Positions 15,722-23,203 of a stretch of DNA of 32,094 nt are shown here, piece by piece. Below the pieces are notes generated by a model that was given only the letters and a program-made list of their open reading frames with translations, ran no database searches and had not been told where the DNA came from. The stretch is from Antarcticimicrobium sp033791545 (lineage in GTDB: Bacteria; Pseudomonadota; Alphaproteobacteria; Rhodobacterales; Rhodobacteraceae), in NCBI GenBank assembly GCA_033791545.1, contig JASJGL010000160.1:1-32094 (forward strand), written 5' to 3'. Within the stretch, counting starts at the first letter, position 1. Each line of letters opens with the position of its first letter. Both the position numbers and the translations under genes were made by a program.

Positions 15722-15737
15722 TGTAAACTAGATCACA
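15722..15737 (-). promoter_or_regulatory. CRP-like palindromic operator
   Basis: On the minus strand the site reads TGTGATCTAGTTTACA, close to the CRP consensus TGTGA-N6-TCACA, with one mismatch in the right arm (TTACA) and a CTAG core. It lies 41 bases after the stop codon of a Crp-family gene. Its centre (15729.5) is 61.5 bp from the predicted RNA start near 15668, the standard class I activator distance. Confidence 0.55.
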
Positions 15738-15778
15738 GATTTACTATTTTTGCGCTGCGGGTCCGGCCCCGGCGGCGC

Positions 15779-16465
15779 TTAGATCGCGTCGAGATCGGCC
15801 AAGGTCCGCAACGCGCCGGGGTCATGGATGGTCACGCCGCCGCGCCCGGTCTCGATCACGCCGGCCTCGCGCCAGTTCGACAGGGTCTTTGACACCGCCT
15901 CGCGGGTGGCACCGACAAATTCGGCCAGTTCCGCCTGCGACAACTCCACCGCGCCGCTCTGCGCGCCGCCAGTCACCGCGCCCAGATGCAGCAGACGCCG
16001 CGCCAGCCGGGTCGCGAGCGGCAGAAACACCTGCTCGTTCAGTTGTCGGCCCATCCAGCGCATCCGCTGGCCTGCCAGCCGGATCAGGTCGTCGGCCAGA
16101 TCGGGGGCGTGGTGGATCTTGTCCAGAACATCCGCATGTCGCACCCTGAGCAGCCGGGCAGAGGTCAGCGCCGTGACCGTCGCCGTATGCGGGCCGGGAT
16201 CAAACAGCGTGATCTCGCCAAACACAGCGCCCGGCCCCATCAGGTCAAGCGACAGCTTGCGACCCTGCGCTGACAGGATCGAGAATTCCATCTGCCCCTG
16301 CACGATCGCATAGAGAGAATCGCCCGGGGTGCCCTGTTCGAACAGCACCGCACCGGCCTCTAGCGTGACCGGCACCGCCTGCGCGGCCAGCATCCGTTTC
16401 AGATCGTCTGACGCGGCCGAGAGAAAGCCGCTTTCGGGAAGGGAAAACAGGGTCAAGAGAGGCAT
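15779..16465 (-). CDS. Crp/Fnr family transcriptional regulator
   Basis: This 228-residue DNA-binding protein has an N-terminal cyclic-nucleotide-binding-type beta-roll (about residues 10-115, with FEQGTPGDSLYAIVQGQME and GPGAVFGEITLFD). A dimer helix follows, then a C-terminal winged helix-turn-helix (174-205). The whole sequence lacks cysteine, so it cannot carry an FNR-type iron-sulfur cluster. The recognition helix GATREAVSKTLSNW keeps the Arg-Glu pair used by CRP to read TGTGA half-sites, with Lys193 where E. coli CRP has Arg. The beta-roll has Pro-His (DPGPHTATV) where CRP has the cAMP phosphate-binding Arg-Ser, so cAMP is not assured as ligand. The gene follows yciB by 66 bases. Confidence 0.9.
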   Translation of the reverse strand: MPLLTLFSLPESGFLSAASDDLKRMLAAQAVPVTLEAGAVLFEQGTPGDSLYAIVQGQMEFSILSAQGRKLSLDLMGPGAVFGEITLFDPGPHTATVTALTSARLLRVRHADVLDKIHHAPDLADDLIRLAGQRMRWMGRQLNEQVFLPLATRLARRLLHLGAVTGGAQSGAVELSQAELAEFVGATREAVSKTLSNWREAGVIETGRGGVTIHDPGALRTLADLDAI

Positions 16466-16531
16466 GAAAAAATCCTGCGGTGGTCCTGCTGCGAGGCGGG
16501 GAAAAGGCGGTTTCCAAGCCGGGGGCGGGGG

Positions 16532-17143
16532 TCACAAATCGCTGTCGGCCGGGTCGATCAGGTATTTCTGCAACCCCATCACCTGCCACCACAGGAACAG
16601 GAACAGGAGGATGGGAAAGCCAAAGGTCTCGATCTTGACCCAGAGATCGGTCGACAGGGTGCGCCAGACGATCTCATTGGCGCCGGCCAGAAACGCGAAC
16701 CCGAAGCAGAGCCGCCGGGTCAGGATCATCCATCCCATCTCTTTCATCGGCAGCATGTCGGCCATCACATAGGCAAGATAGGACCGCCCCCGCAACAGGC
16801 CCAGCCCCAACAGCGCGGCAAAGATGCCATAGACGATCGTGGTCTTCATCTTGAAGAACCGTTCATCGTTGAACCAGGCGGTCAGCCCGCCAAAGAAGAT
16901 CACCATGAAGGCGGTCAAGATTTGCATCCGGCTGAGTCGCCCGGTCAGGTGCCACAGGATCGCCATGGCGCCCAGCATCAGCGGCACGAACAGGACCGTG
17001 GCCACGATGAACCCGGAATATTCGGTTCCGGCAAAGGTAAAGCTCTCGTCGCGCAATTTCATGTATATCACGAAAAAGACCACCGGCGGGCCCAGTTCCA
17101 GAACCTGCCGAAGAATCGGGTTGACGTCTTTCTTTTCGCTCAT
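16532..17143 (-). CDS. yciB: Inner-membrane septation protein YciB (IspZ family)
   Basis: This 203-residue membrane protein has about five to six helices and the family signatures LELGPPVVFFVIY near the start, AWFNDERFFKMKTT in the middle, GWMILTRRL and ANEIVWR near the end. YciB proteins influence envelope synthesis and septation, and the Shigella member is needed for intracellular spread; the mechanism is unclear. The ATG at 17143 lies 10 bases after the DMT exporter gene, so the two are probably co-transcribed, followed by the Crp-like gene. Confidence 0.93.
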   Translation of the reverse strand: MSEKKDVNPILRQVLELGPPVVFFVIYMKLRDESFTFAGTEYSGFIVATVLFVPLMLGAMAILWHLTGRLSRMQILTAFMVIFFGGLTAWFNDERFFKMKTTIVYGIFAALLGLGLLRGRSYLAYVMADMLPMKEMGWMILTRRLCFGFAFLAGANEIVWRTLSTDLWVKIETFGFPILLFLFLWWQVMGLQKYLIDPADSDL

Positions 17144-17153
17144 CGTGCTCTCC

Positions 17154-18056
17154 TCAGCCGCCTATCTCAACTATCACCGCACCGAGCGCGATCAACCCCA
17201 TTAGGGCGATCCGTCGCGGTCCCACCGTTTCTTTCAGCACCAGCCAGCCGATCAGCGCGGCGAACACGGTCGAGGTCTCGCGCAGAACCGCCGCCTCACC
17301 CACCTTGTCGAGCCGGGTCGCCAGCATGATCGAGCCAAAGCTCAGGAACGCCACCAGCCCACCCGAGACCCCGCGCAGGATCAGCGGACCGGGGGCCGGG
17401 CGCTGTGCCATGTTGCGCAGGCGCAGTGCGGCCAGCACCGGCATCGCGATTCCGTCGATCAGGAAGAACCATGCGAGAAAGGTGAACGGGTCGGCCGCCG
17501 CGCGGATGCCATAGGCGTCATAGGTGGTGTAAAGCGCCACGAACAGCCCGGTGATCGCCGCCAGCCCCAGCGCTGGCACCAGCGTGTCGCGCGCGGTGGT
17601 CAGGAAAATAAGATTGTACACAGCAAGGCCGAAAATCCCCGACAGCAGCACCGCCACCCCCAGCCATTGCAGCGGCGCGAAGACCTCATCAAAGATCAAC
17701 CAAGCACCGATCACCGCGAACAGCGGCCCTGTGCCGCGCACCACCGGATAGACCACGGTATAGGCCCCCTTGGTATAGGCCTGCGCCTGCAACAGCTTGT
17801 AGCTGGTGTGGATCACCCAAGCCCCGGCGAAGATCGGCCACAGATGCGGAGCCGGCCAAGGCACCACGAACAGCGCAAAGGGGGCCGCCATCAGCCCATA
17901 GGCCCCGTCTATCGCGCCCCGGCTGATCCAGGGATCGTGCCGCCCCTTTTGCAGCGCGCCGAATACCGCATGCAGAACCGCCGCCAGCAGGGCCAGCCCG
18001 AGGGCAAGCTGATGCCCGGCTTCGGTGCCCTCAAGTGAGATCAGCCAAGCACTCAC
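17154..18056 (-). CDS. DMT-superfamily (EamA) transporter
   Basis: This 300-residue inner-membrane protein has about ten hydrophobic segments in two EamA repeats, each ending near a PVVRGTGPLFAVIGAWLIFDE-like or ETSTVFAALIGWLVLKE-like block, as in drug/metabolite exporters. The substrate cannot be told. The GTG at 18056 (reading VSAWLISLEGTEAG) is preferred, because the 21 residues upstream of it are polar and low in family character. The alternative is a TTG at 18119. It lies 94 bases after the ftsY stop codon. Confidence 0.85.
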   Translation of the reverse strand: MSAWLISLEGTEAGHQLALGLALLAAVLHAVFGALQKGRHDPWISRGAIDGAYGLMAAPFALFVVPWPAPHLWPIFAGAWVIHTSYKLLQAQAYTKGAYTVVYPVVRGTGPLFAVIGAWLIFDEVFAPLQWLGVAVLLSGIFGLAVYNLIFLTTARDTLVPALGLAAITGLFVALYTTYDAYGIRAAADPFTFLAWFFLIDGIAMPVLAALRLRNMAQRPAPGPLILRGVSGGLVAFLSFGSIMLATRLDKVGEAAVLRETSTVFAALIGWLVLKETVGPRRIALMGLIALGAVIVEIGG

Positions 18057-18107
18057 CGCGCGCTGACCGGTGGCGCGGGGGCCATGGGGCTGCGGGTGGC
18101 AAGATGA

Positions 18108-18127
18108 GTATTTGGGCAAAGAAGAAG
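18108..18127 (-). repeat. Dispersed 3'-UTR element, copy A (after ftsY)
   Basis: On the ftsY strand it reads CTTCTTCTTTGCCCAAATAC and starts 23 bases after the ftsY stop codon. It matches copies at 23153-23172 and 28752-28771 in length, phase and orientation relative to the preceding gene. Confidence 0.6.
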
Positions 18128-18150
18128 CGCGGTGGGGACGGGCAAGGGGG

Positions 18151-19482
18151 TCAGCTCTCCAGCCCGGTCAGGGCGGCGGCGAAATCGGCGGGGTCGAAGG
18201 GGGCGAGATCATCGATCTGTTCGCCAACGCCGATGGCATGGATCGGCAGCCCGTATTTGTCGGCCAGCGCTACTAGGACGCCGCCCTTGGCGGTGCCGTC
18301 GAGCTTGGTCATCACCAGCCCGCTGACGTCGGAAATCTTTTTGAAGATCTCGACTTGGCTCAGGGCGTTCTGTCCGGTGGTGGCATCGAGTACCAACAAC
18401 GTGTTGTGCGGCGCGGTTTCGTCCTTTTTGCGGATCACCCGGACGATCTTGGCCAGTTCCTCCATCAGGTCGGCGCGGTTCTGCAACCGCCCTGCCGTGT
18501 CGATCATCAGCAGATCGGCGCCGTCTTCCTGCGCCTTGGTCATGGCATCGAACGCGAGGCTGGCGGGGTCGGACCCTTCGGGGGCGGTCAGAACCGGCAC
18601 CCCGGCGCGATCGCCCCAGACCTGAAGCTGCTCGACGGCGGCGGCGCGAAAGGTGTCGCCAGCGGCGATCACCACGGATTTTCCGGCGGCCTTGAACTGG
18701 CTGGCGAGCTTGCCGATGGTGGTGGTCTTTCCCGAGCCGTTGACGCCCACCACCAAGACCACTTGTGGACGCTTGGGGTAGAGCGGCATCGGCTTGGCCA
18801 CGGGCTCCATGATGCGGGTGATCTCATGCGCCAGCAGGCGTTTGATTTCGTCGGTCGAGACCTTTTTGCCAAACCGCCCCTCGGCCAGATTGGCGGTGAC
18901 GCGCAGGGCGGTATCCACGCCCATATCGGCGCTGATCAGCAACTCTTCGAGCTGCTCCAGCATGTCGTCATCCAGCACTCGCCGGGTGACGGTGCGCGCG
19001 CTCTTGCGCCCCAGCAGACGCCCCAGCAGGCCGGGGCTGTTGCTGAGCGTTTCGCCGGGGATTTCCATCGGCATGTCGAAGCCCGGCATCTCGGCAGGCA
19101 TCTCTGCGGGAGGTGCGGACGGACCGGGATCTTGCGGCATTGGCTGGGCCGGCTCTGGCGCGTCGGGAAGTTCCGGGTCCGGCTGCGGCGCGGGGCCGGG
19201 TTCCGGTTCGCGCTGTGGCTCGGCAGGGGCCGGTTCGGGCTCGGGTGCCGGTTCGGGCGCAGGCTCTGGGATCGGTTCAGGGATTGGCTCTGGGGCCGGC
19301 ACCGGTTCCGGTGCGGGCGCAGGTTCGGCCGGGGCTGGTGGAACTTCCTGAGGTTCGGCCTCGGGTTGGTCTGCGGCCAGTTCCTCGACCACGCCGCCGT
19401 CTTCGACGATCGCATCGAGCCCCTGTTCGAGCTTGGAGGACGACCGGAACAGTCGATCCTTGAGTTTCGAGAAAAACGCCAT
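18151..19482 (-). CDS. ftsY: Signal recognition particle receptor FtsY
   Basis: This 443-residue GTPase receives SRP-ribosome complexes at the membrane. The C-terminal NG domain (about 150-443) has GVNGSGKTTTIGKLA (G1, 246-260), AAGDTFRAAA, IDTAGR (G3, 327-332) and TKLDGTAKGG (G4, 392-401). The start MAFFSKLKDRLFRSSSK is the usual membrane-binding amphipathic segment. Between them residues 40-135 are an unusually regular Pro-Glu-Ala linker with PEP-type repeats, in place of the acidic A domain of E. coli. The ATG at 19482 was chosen because it starts the amphipathic segment. A YhhN gene lies upstream on the same strand. Confidence 0.97.
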   Translation of the reverse strand: MAFFSKLKDRLFRSSSKLEQGLDAIVEDGGVVEELAADQPEAEPQEVPPAPAEPAPAPEPVPAPEPIPEPIPEPAPEPAPEPEPAPAEPQREPEPGPAPQPDPELPDAPEPAQPMPQDPGPSAPPAEMPAEMPGFDMPMEIPGETLSNSPGLLGRLLGRKSARTVTRRVLDDDMLEQLEELLISADMGVDTALRVTANLAEGRFGKKVSTDEIKRLLAHEITRIMEPVAKPMPLYPKRPQVVLVVGVNGSGKTTTIGKLASQFKAAGKSVVIAAGDTFRAAAVEQLQVWGDRAGVPVLTAPEGSDPASLAFDAMTKAQEDGADLLMIDTAGRLQNRADLMEELAKIVRVIRKKDETAPHNTLLVLDATTGQNALSQVEIFKKISDVSGLVMTKLDGTAKGGVLVALADKYGLPIHAIGVGEQIDDLAPFDPADFAAALTGLES

Positions 19483-19588
19483 GGCAATCTCCGCGTGGTA
19501 CCCTTTCCACCTAATGCGGATCGCGGCCACTTGCAAAGGGCGCGCGCGGGCGCGTCATCGTTTCAGGCACTGTTGTCAGGCGACGGGA

Positions 19589-20266
19589 TCAGGCAGCGGG
19601 CAGGGTGAAAGCCGCCAGAAACACCGCCTGCGCCCCCCAGTACAGCGGCCAGATGGCATAGGGGGTGAGCGCCAGCAGCGGGTGGTCCTTTGGCAGCAGG
19701 AAGATCTGGCTGGCCAAAACGAGGTCCGAGGCGATAAAGGCCAGCGCGGCGGGCAGGACCAGCGCCAGCGCCCCGTCGGGCGGCAGGGTCAGCGCGCAGG
19801 CCCCCATGCCGAGGATGATCGGGATATAGATCAGCACCGGCCCGCGCAGCGCACCGGTGCGCGGGGCGAGCCGGGTTGCCAGTACCGCCCCCAACAGGGC
19901 GAGGCCGAGCACCGTGGCCAGCCGCCAGCCGGTCGTCAATTGGCCGGGATCGACCGCCGCGCGGGTCAGAAACAGCGCGATATAGGCCAGATGCCCGGCG
20001 GCAAAGGCCCCGATGCCAGCGAGGAAGGCGCGCGCTCCGGGGCGGGACAGGCACCAGTCGCCAAGCGCGCAGAGCGCCAGCGCAAGGATCAGCAGGGCCG
20101 GGGCCTGCATCAGCGCGGCCGCTGCGGCCAGCAGTACCACGGCGGCGGTCTTGTCCGCGCTGCGCAGGGCAGACGGGGGCCGTGCCACCAGCGGCAGATA
20201 GGCCAGCGCACAAAACTGGGCGCAGACTAGGGTGCCAACGGTGGCGGCAAGGGCGAAGGCGGTCAT
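19589..20266 (-). CDS. YhhN family membrane protein (lysoplasmalogenase-like)
   Basis: This 225-residue integral membrane protein has about eight helices. The segments LCALGDWCLSRPGARAFLAGIGAFAAGHLAYI and LAFIASDLVLASQIF hold the paired acidic residues typical of the YhhN/TMEM86 family, whose animal members cleave lysoplasmalogen. The bacterial substrate is uncertain. The ATG at 20266 gives the expected start (MTAFALAATVG). It is divergent from the AlkB-like gene and precedes ftsY. Confidence 0.88.
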   Translation of the reverse strand: MTAFALAATVGTLVCAQFCALAYLPLVARPPSALRSADKTAAVVLLAAAAALMQAPALLILALALCALGDWCLSRPGARAFLAGIGAFAAGHLAYIALFLTRAAVDPGQLTTGWRLATVLGLALLGAVLATRLAPRTGALRGPVLIYIPIILGMGACALTLPPDGALALVLPAALAFIASDLVLASQIFLLPKDHPLLALTPYAIWPLYWGAQAVFLAAFTLPAA

Positions 20267-20396
20267 GCGACGGGGACTCCGGTCCGGTTGGGGCCAGATC
20301 AGCATTGCCGATTTGACAGCCGGGCGCTAGCGGCGGAAGTTGCGACGACCAATGTATCCGGCGCCGTATCGGGTGCTGGGGCGGGAAAGGTGTGCC

Positions 20397-21455
20397 ATGT
20401 TCCGTTTTGTCTTTGCCAGCTTGACGCCCGTGGTGCTGATCGCGGCGGCCTGTCTGATCGGCGGCGGCTGGCCGGTGCTGGCGCTGGCCTATATGACGGT
20501 CTTTGTGGCACTGGCCGACCGGCTGGGGCCAGAGGCGCTGCCCGAGATCGCGGGGGCAGAGCGCGCAGCCAACTGGCTGTCGGTCACGCTCGCGCTTACC
20601 CATATGGTGCTGCTGCCGCTCGGGGTCTGGGCGATTGCCGCGGGTCCGGCCTTGGGCTCTGCTGGCGCCGTGGCGACCGGGCTGGCGCTGGGGCTGTTTC
20701 TGGGGCAGGTGTCGCACCCCAACGCGCATGAGCTGATCCACCGCTCGTCCCGTGGTCTGCGGCGACTGGGGGTTGCGGTCTATGTCACGCTGCTGTTCGG
20801 GCACCACGCCTCGGCGCATCCCAAGGTGCATCATGTGCATGTGGCGACCGAGCGCGATCCCAATTCGGCGCGGCAGGGCGAGGGGATCTATCGGTTCTTT
20901 CTGCGTGCCTGGATCGGGTCTTTCCGCGCCGGGCTTCGGGCCGAGACTGCGGCCCGGGCGCGTCGAGCCGGGGGGGCGAAGGGGCTGCACCCCTATGTGA
21001 TCTATCTCGGCGGGGCGGCAGCGACGCTGGCGCTGGCTGGCGCGCTGGCGGGGGGACCCGGTGTGGCGGTGCTGTTGGTGTTGTGTGCCTATGCGCAGGC
21101 GCAGCTTTTGCTGGCCGATTATGTGCAACACTATGGCCTGCGCCGGGGTATTGGAGCCGACGGTCGCATTGCCCCCGCCGGGGCGCAGCATTCGTGGAAC
21201 GCGCCGCAGTGGTATTCGTCGGCGCTGATGCTGAACGCGCCGCGCCATTCCGATCATCACCAGAACCCCGGTCGCGCCTTTCCGGCGCTGCGGCTTGACC
21301 CCGAGCGGATGCCGATGCTGCCGCAAGCGATGCCGGTGATGGCGGTGATCGCACTGGTGCCGCCGCTTTGGCGTCGGGTCATGGACCACCGCGCGCGGGC
21401 TTGGGCCGGTGACGAGGGGCCGATGGCAAAGCGCCGCCGGGGCGATGATGTGTGA
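20397..21455 (+). CDS. AlkB-like membrane non-heme di-iron hydroxylase
   Basis: This 352-residue integral membrane enzyme belongs to the alkane 1-monooxygenase/fatty-acid hydroxylase group. The histidine boxes expected for the di-iron site are present: HELIH (111-115), HHASAHPKVHHVHVATERDP (136-155), DYVQHYGLRR (241-250) and RHSDHH (283-288). The last two are specific to AlkB rather than to desaturases. It is shorter than the roughly 400-residue AlkB of Pseudomonas. No rubredoxin gene lies beside it in this window. A GGAAAGG site precedes the ATG at 20397. The natural substrate could be an alkane or another lipid chain. Confidence 0.9.
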   Translation: MFRFVFASLTPVVLIAAACLIGGGWPVLALAYMTVFVALADRLGPEALPEIAGAERAANWLSVTLALTHMVLLPLGVWAIAAGPALGSAGAVATGLALGLFLGQVSHPNAHELIHRSSRGLRRLGVAVYVTLLFGHHASAHPKVHHVHVATERDPNSARQGEGIYRFFLRAWIGSFRAGLRAETAARARRAGGAKGLHPYVIYLGGAAATLALAGALAGGPGVAVLLVLCAYAQAQLLLADYVQHYGLRRGIGADGRIAPAGAQHSWNAPQWYSSALMLNAPRHSDHHQNPGRAFPALRLDPERMPMLPQAMPVMAVIALVPPLWRRVMDHRARAWAGDEGPMAKRRRGDDV

Positions 21456-21491
21456 TTGGCAAGCGGGCCGATGATCTGCAAGACTTGCCGC

Positions 21492-21908
21492 ATGCACCTG
21501 CGTCCCCTGATTCCCGCCCTGCTGTTGGCCGCGCTTCCGGCGCTGGCCCAGACGCCTGCGCCCGCGCCGCCGTCAATGTCGGCAGAGGCCTTTGATGCCT
21601 ATACCAAGGGCAAGACCCTGTTCTATGGCTCGGGTGGTACTGCCTATGGGGTGGAGCGCTATCTTGATGGGCGGCGGGTGATCTGGTCGTTTCTGGACGG
21701 CAATTGCAAAGAGGGCATCTGGTACGAGGAGGCGGGCCAGATCTGTTTTCTGTACGAGGATCGGCTTGATCCGCAATGCTGGACCTTTTCCCATGGGCCG
21801 GGCGGGTTGATTGCCCGGTTCGAGGACGACCCGCAGGCAACTGAATTGTACGAGGCCGAGGATATCGGCGAGCAGATGCTGTGTTACGGCCCCGAGGTCG
21901 GGGTCTAG
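21492..21908 (+). CDS. Small exported protein of unknown function
   Basis: This 138-residue protein has a signal peptide (MHLRPLIPALLLAALPALAQ) and a mature domain containing FDAYTKGKTLFYGSGGTAYGVERYL, then GNCKEGIWYEEAGQICFLYEDRLDPQCW with three of its four mature cysteines, probably disulfide-linked in the periplasm. Similar small proteins are common in Rhodobacterales, but no function was recognised. The ATG at 21492 starts the signal peptide, and the gene follows the AlkB-like gene after 36 bases, perhaps in one transcript. Confidence 0.78.
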   Translation: MHLRPLIPALLLAALPALAQTPAPAPPSMSAEAFDAYTKGKTLFYGSGGTAYGVERYLDGRRVIWSFLDGNCKEGIWYEEAGQICFLYEDRLDPQCWTFSHGPGGLIARFEDDPQATELYEAEDIGEQMLCYGPEVGV

Positions 21909-21947
21909 CGGCGGGCGGGCGAGGGGGCGCTGTCCGGCTGAGCCATT

Positions 21948-21985
21948 AGTGATCGATTGCCTCCGATCACTGTCGCTGCGACAGT
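21948..21985. promoter_or_regulatory. Two overlapping inverted repeats ahead of the HNH gene
   Basis: AGTGATCG (21948-21955) pairs with CGATCACT (21964-21971), and ACTGTCG (21969-21975) pairs with CGACAGT (21979-21985). The shared ACT makes the two hairpins mutually exclusive at their joint. They lie between the exported-protein gene (stop 21908) and the HNH gene (start 22066), in AT-richer sequence. A terminator, operator or mobile-element end are all possible. Confidence 0.4.
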
Positions 21986-22065
21986 CAGCACAGTAGAGAT
22001 CGCTGAAAGCTCGCGCTTCACGGGAAAGCTCTTGCACTTCTGCAATCTATCGCTTTCCTGGTTGC

Positions 22066-22989
22066 ATGGTGAAGCTTGTCCTCTTGCATAAGGCCGACTC
22101 GATCTACGAGGATGAGCCTGATGTCGTTTACGATTTCCCCCGATCCTACCTGAAGGCGGTGAAAGAGGCTGTCGGCGACTGGGTGATATACTACGAACCG
22201 GTCAAGGCTGGTCCGCGGGGGTATTTTGCGGTGGCTAAGGTTGCGAAGGTGATCCCCAAGCCAAGTGTCGAAGGGCGGTTCCTTGCCTTGATCGAGCCCG
22301 GAAGTTACTTGCCTTTCGATCGCGAGGTGCCGCGGCTGATCGCTGGCAGTCCTCTGGAAGCGGCGTTGACCGAACCGGATGGGTCCCCCAAGAAAGGGGG
22401 CGCGGTTCAGTTGGCAGTGCGAAGACTGCCGGAGGTCGATTTCGTGCGGATCGTCAACCTTGGCCTTCCGCAGGAACTTGAGCAGATCGAGGCACGGCGC
22501 TACGACCCTCAGACGGAGGAGTTGGCAGACGGCGCGGAGGTGTTCGAGCGACCAGTGGTCGAGCGGCTTACACGGCGACCTTACCGGGAGGTCGCGTTCC
22601 GCCGAAAGGTCCGAGATGCTTATGGGTATCGCTGCGCCATGTCAGGCTTGATGCTGCGCAACGGTGGCGGCCGGCCAGAAGTGCAGGCGGCACATATACG
22701 ACCCGTGGAGAGCAGAGGAAGTGACTCGGTCCGGAACGGGCTGGCGTTGTCGGGCACGCTGCACTGGATGTTTGATCGAGGGCTTATCTCAGTGGCGGAT
22801 GACTGCGAGACGATCTTGGTCTCTCGCAACAAGGTGCCGGGAGATGTGGTGGAGCGCCTACTGGCGCCGGATGGAAGGTTGCTGAAGCCCGTTGACCCGA
22901 GGAATGCGCCGCACCCGGAGAACCTGCGCTGGCATCGCGAAAATATCTTCGGGCAGGCATTGGTAGGCGACCCGACGCCTTGGCAGTAG
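22066..22989 (+). CDS. HNH endonuclease with an N-terminal PUA/EVE-like domain
   Basis: This 307-residue protein ends in an HNH nuclease domain of the HNH_2 type: YRCAMSGLML (188-197), AAHIRPVE with His210, RNGLALS with Asn224 and LHWMFDRG with His233. The N-terminal half has SYLKAVKEAVGDWVIYYEPV and GYFAVAKVAKVIPKP (52-66), a pattern resembling EVE/PUA-superfamily domains that can bind modified bases. The combination suggests a modification-dependent restriction enzyme; the domain assignment is by eye and the function is inferred. The gene looks less GC-biased than its neighbours, has no methylase partner here and stands alone, which fits acquired defence DNA. An unrelated repair or mobile role cannot be excluded. 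Confidence 0.75.
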   Translation: MVKLVLLHKADSIYEDEPDVVYDFPRSYLKAVKEAVGDWVIYYEPVKAGPRGYFAVAKVAKVIPKPSVEGRFLALIEPGSYLPFDREVPRLIAGSPLEAALTEPDGSPKKGGAVQLAVRRLPEVDFVRIVNLGLPQELEQIEARRYDPQTEELADGAEVFERPVVERLTRRPYREVAFRRKVRDAYGYRCAMSGLMLRNGGGRPEVQAAHIRPVESRGSDSVRNGLALSGTLHWMFDRGLISVADDCETILVSRNKVPGDVVERLLAPDGRLLKPVDPRNAPHPENLRWHRENIFGQALVGDPTPWQ

Positions 22990-23113
22990 CGGTCACGCTG
23001 CGAACTGCGCAATATGCAGCGATTGCACATGCATTGAGGCGCGAAACGGGTCCTCGCCCTTCCTGCGCGCGCCCAACAACGTAGTTGAGAACATGGTTTA
23101 ACGGCGGGGCAAA

Positions 23114-23144
23114 GGACGCTGCCCCCGCCGCGACGGGGGCGTCC
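23114..23144 (-). terminator. Probable terminator hairpin after xseA
   Basis: GGACGC (23114-23119) pairs with GCGTCC (23139-23144), with inner CCCCG/CGGGG pairing and a 2-base bulge. On the minus strand UUU follows. It lies 60 bases after the xseA stop codon, beyond the repeat element at 23153-23172. A competing stem (CGGCGGGG with CCCCGCCG) overlaps it. Confidence 0.5.
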
Positions 23145-23152
23145 CCCCCCGG

Positions 23153-23172
23153 AGTATTTCCTGCCAGAAAAA
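23153..23172 (-). repeat. Dispersed 3'-UTR element, copy B (after xseA)
   Basis: On the xseA strand it reads CTTTTTCTGGCAGGAAATAC, starting 31 bases after the stop codon. It matches copy C at 15 of 20 positions. Confidence 0.5.
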
Positions 23173-23203
23173 GGGCGCGGGGTGCCCGTTTCGGACCTGC
23201 GAG

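Noticed and set aside
19563..21497. A 644-codon minus-strand open frame antisense to the AlkB-like gene and out of frame with the YhhN gene
   Set aside because: The composition is Arg/Pro/Gly/His-rich as expected for shadow frames, while the AlkB-like histidine boxes and YhhN sequence are clear in other frames.
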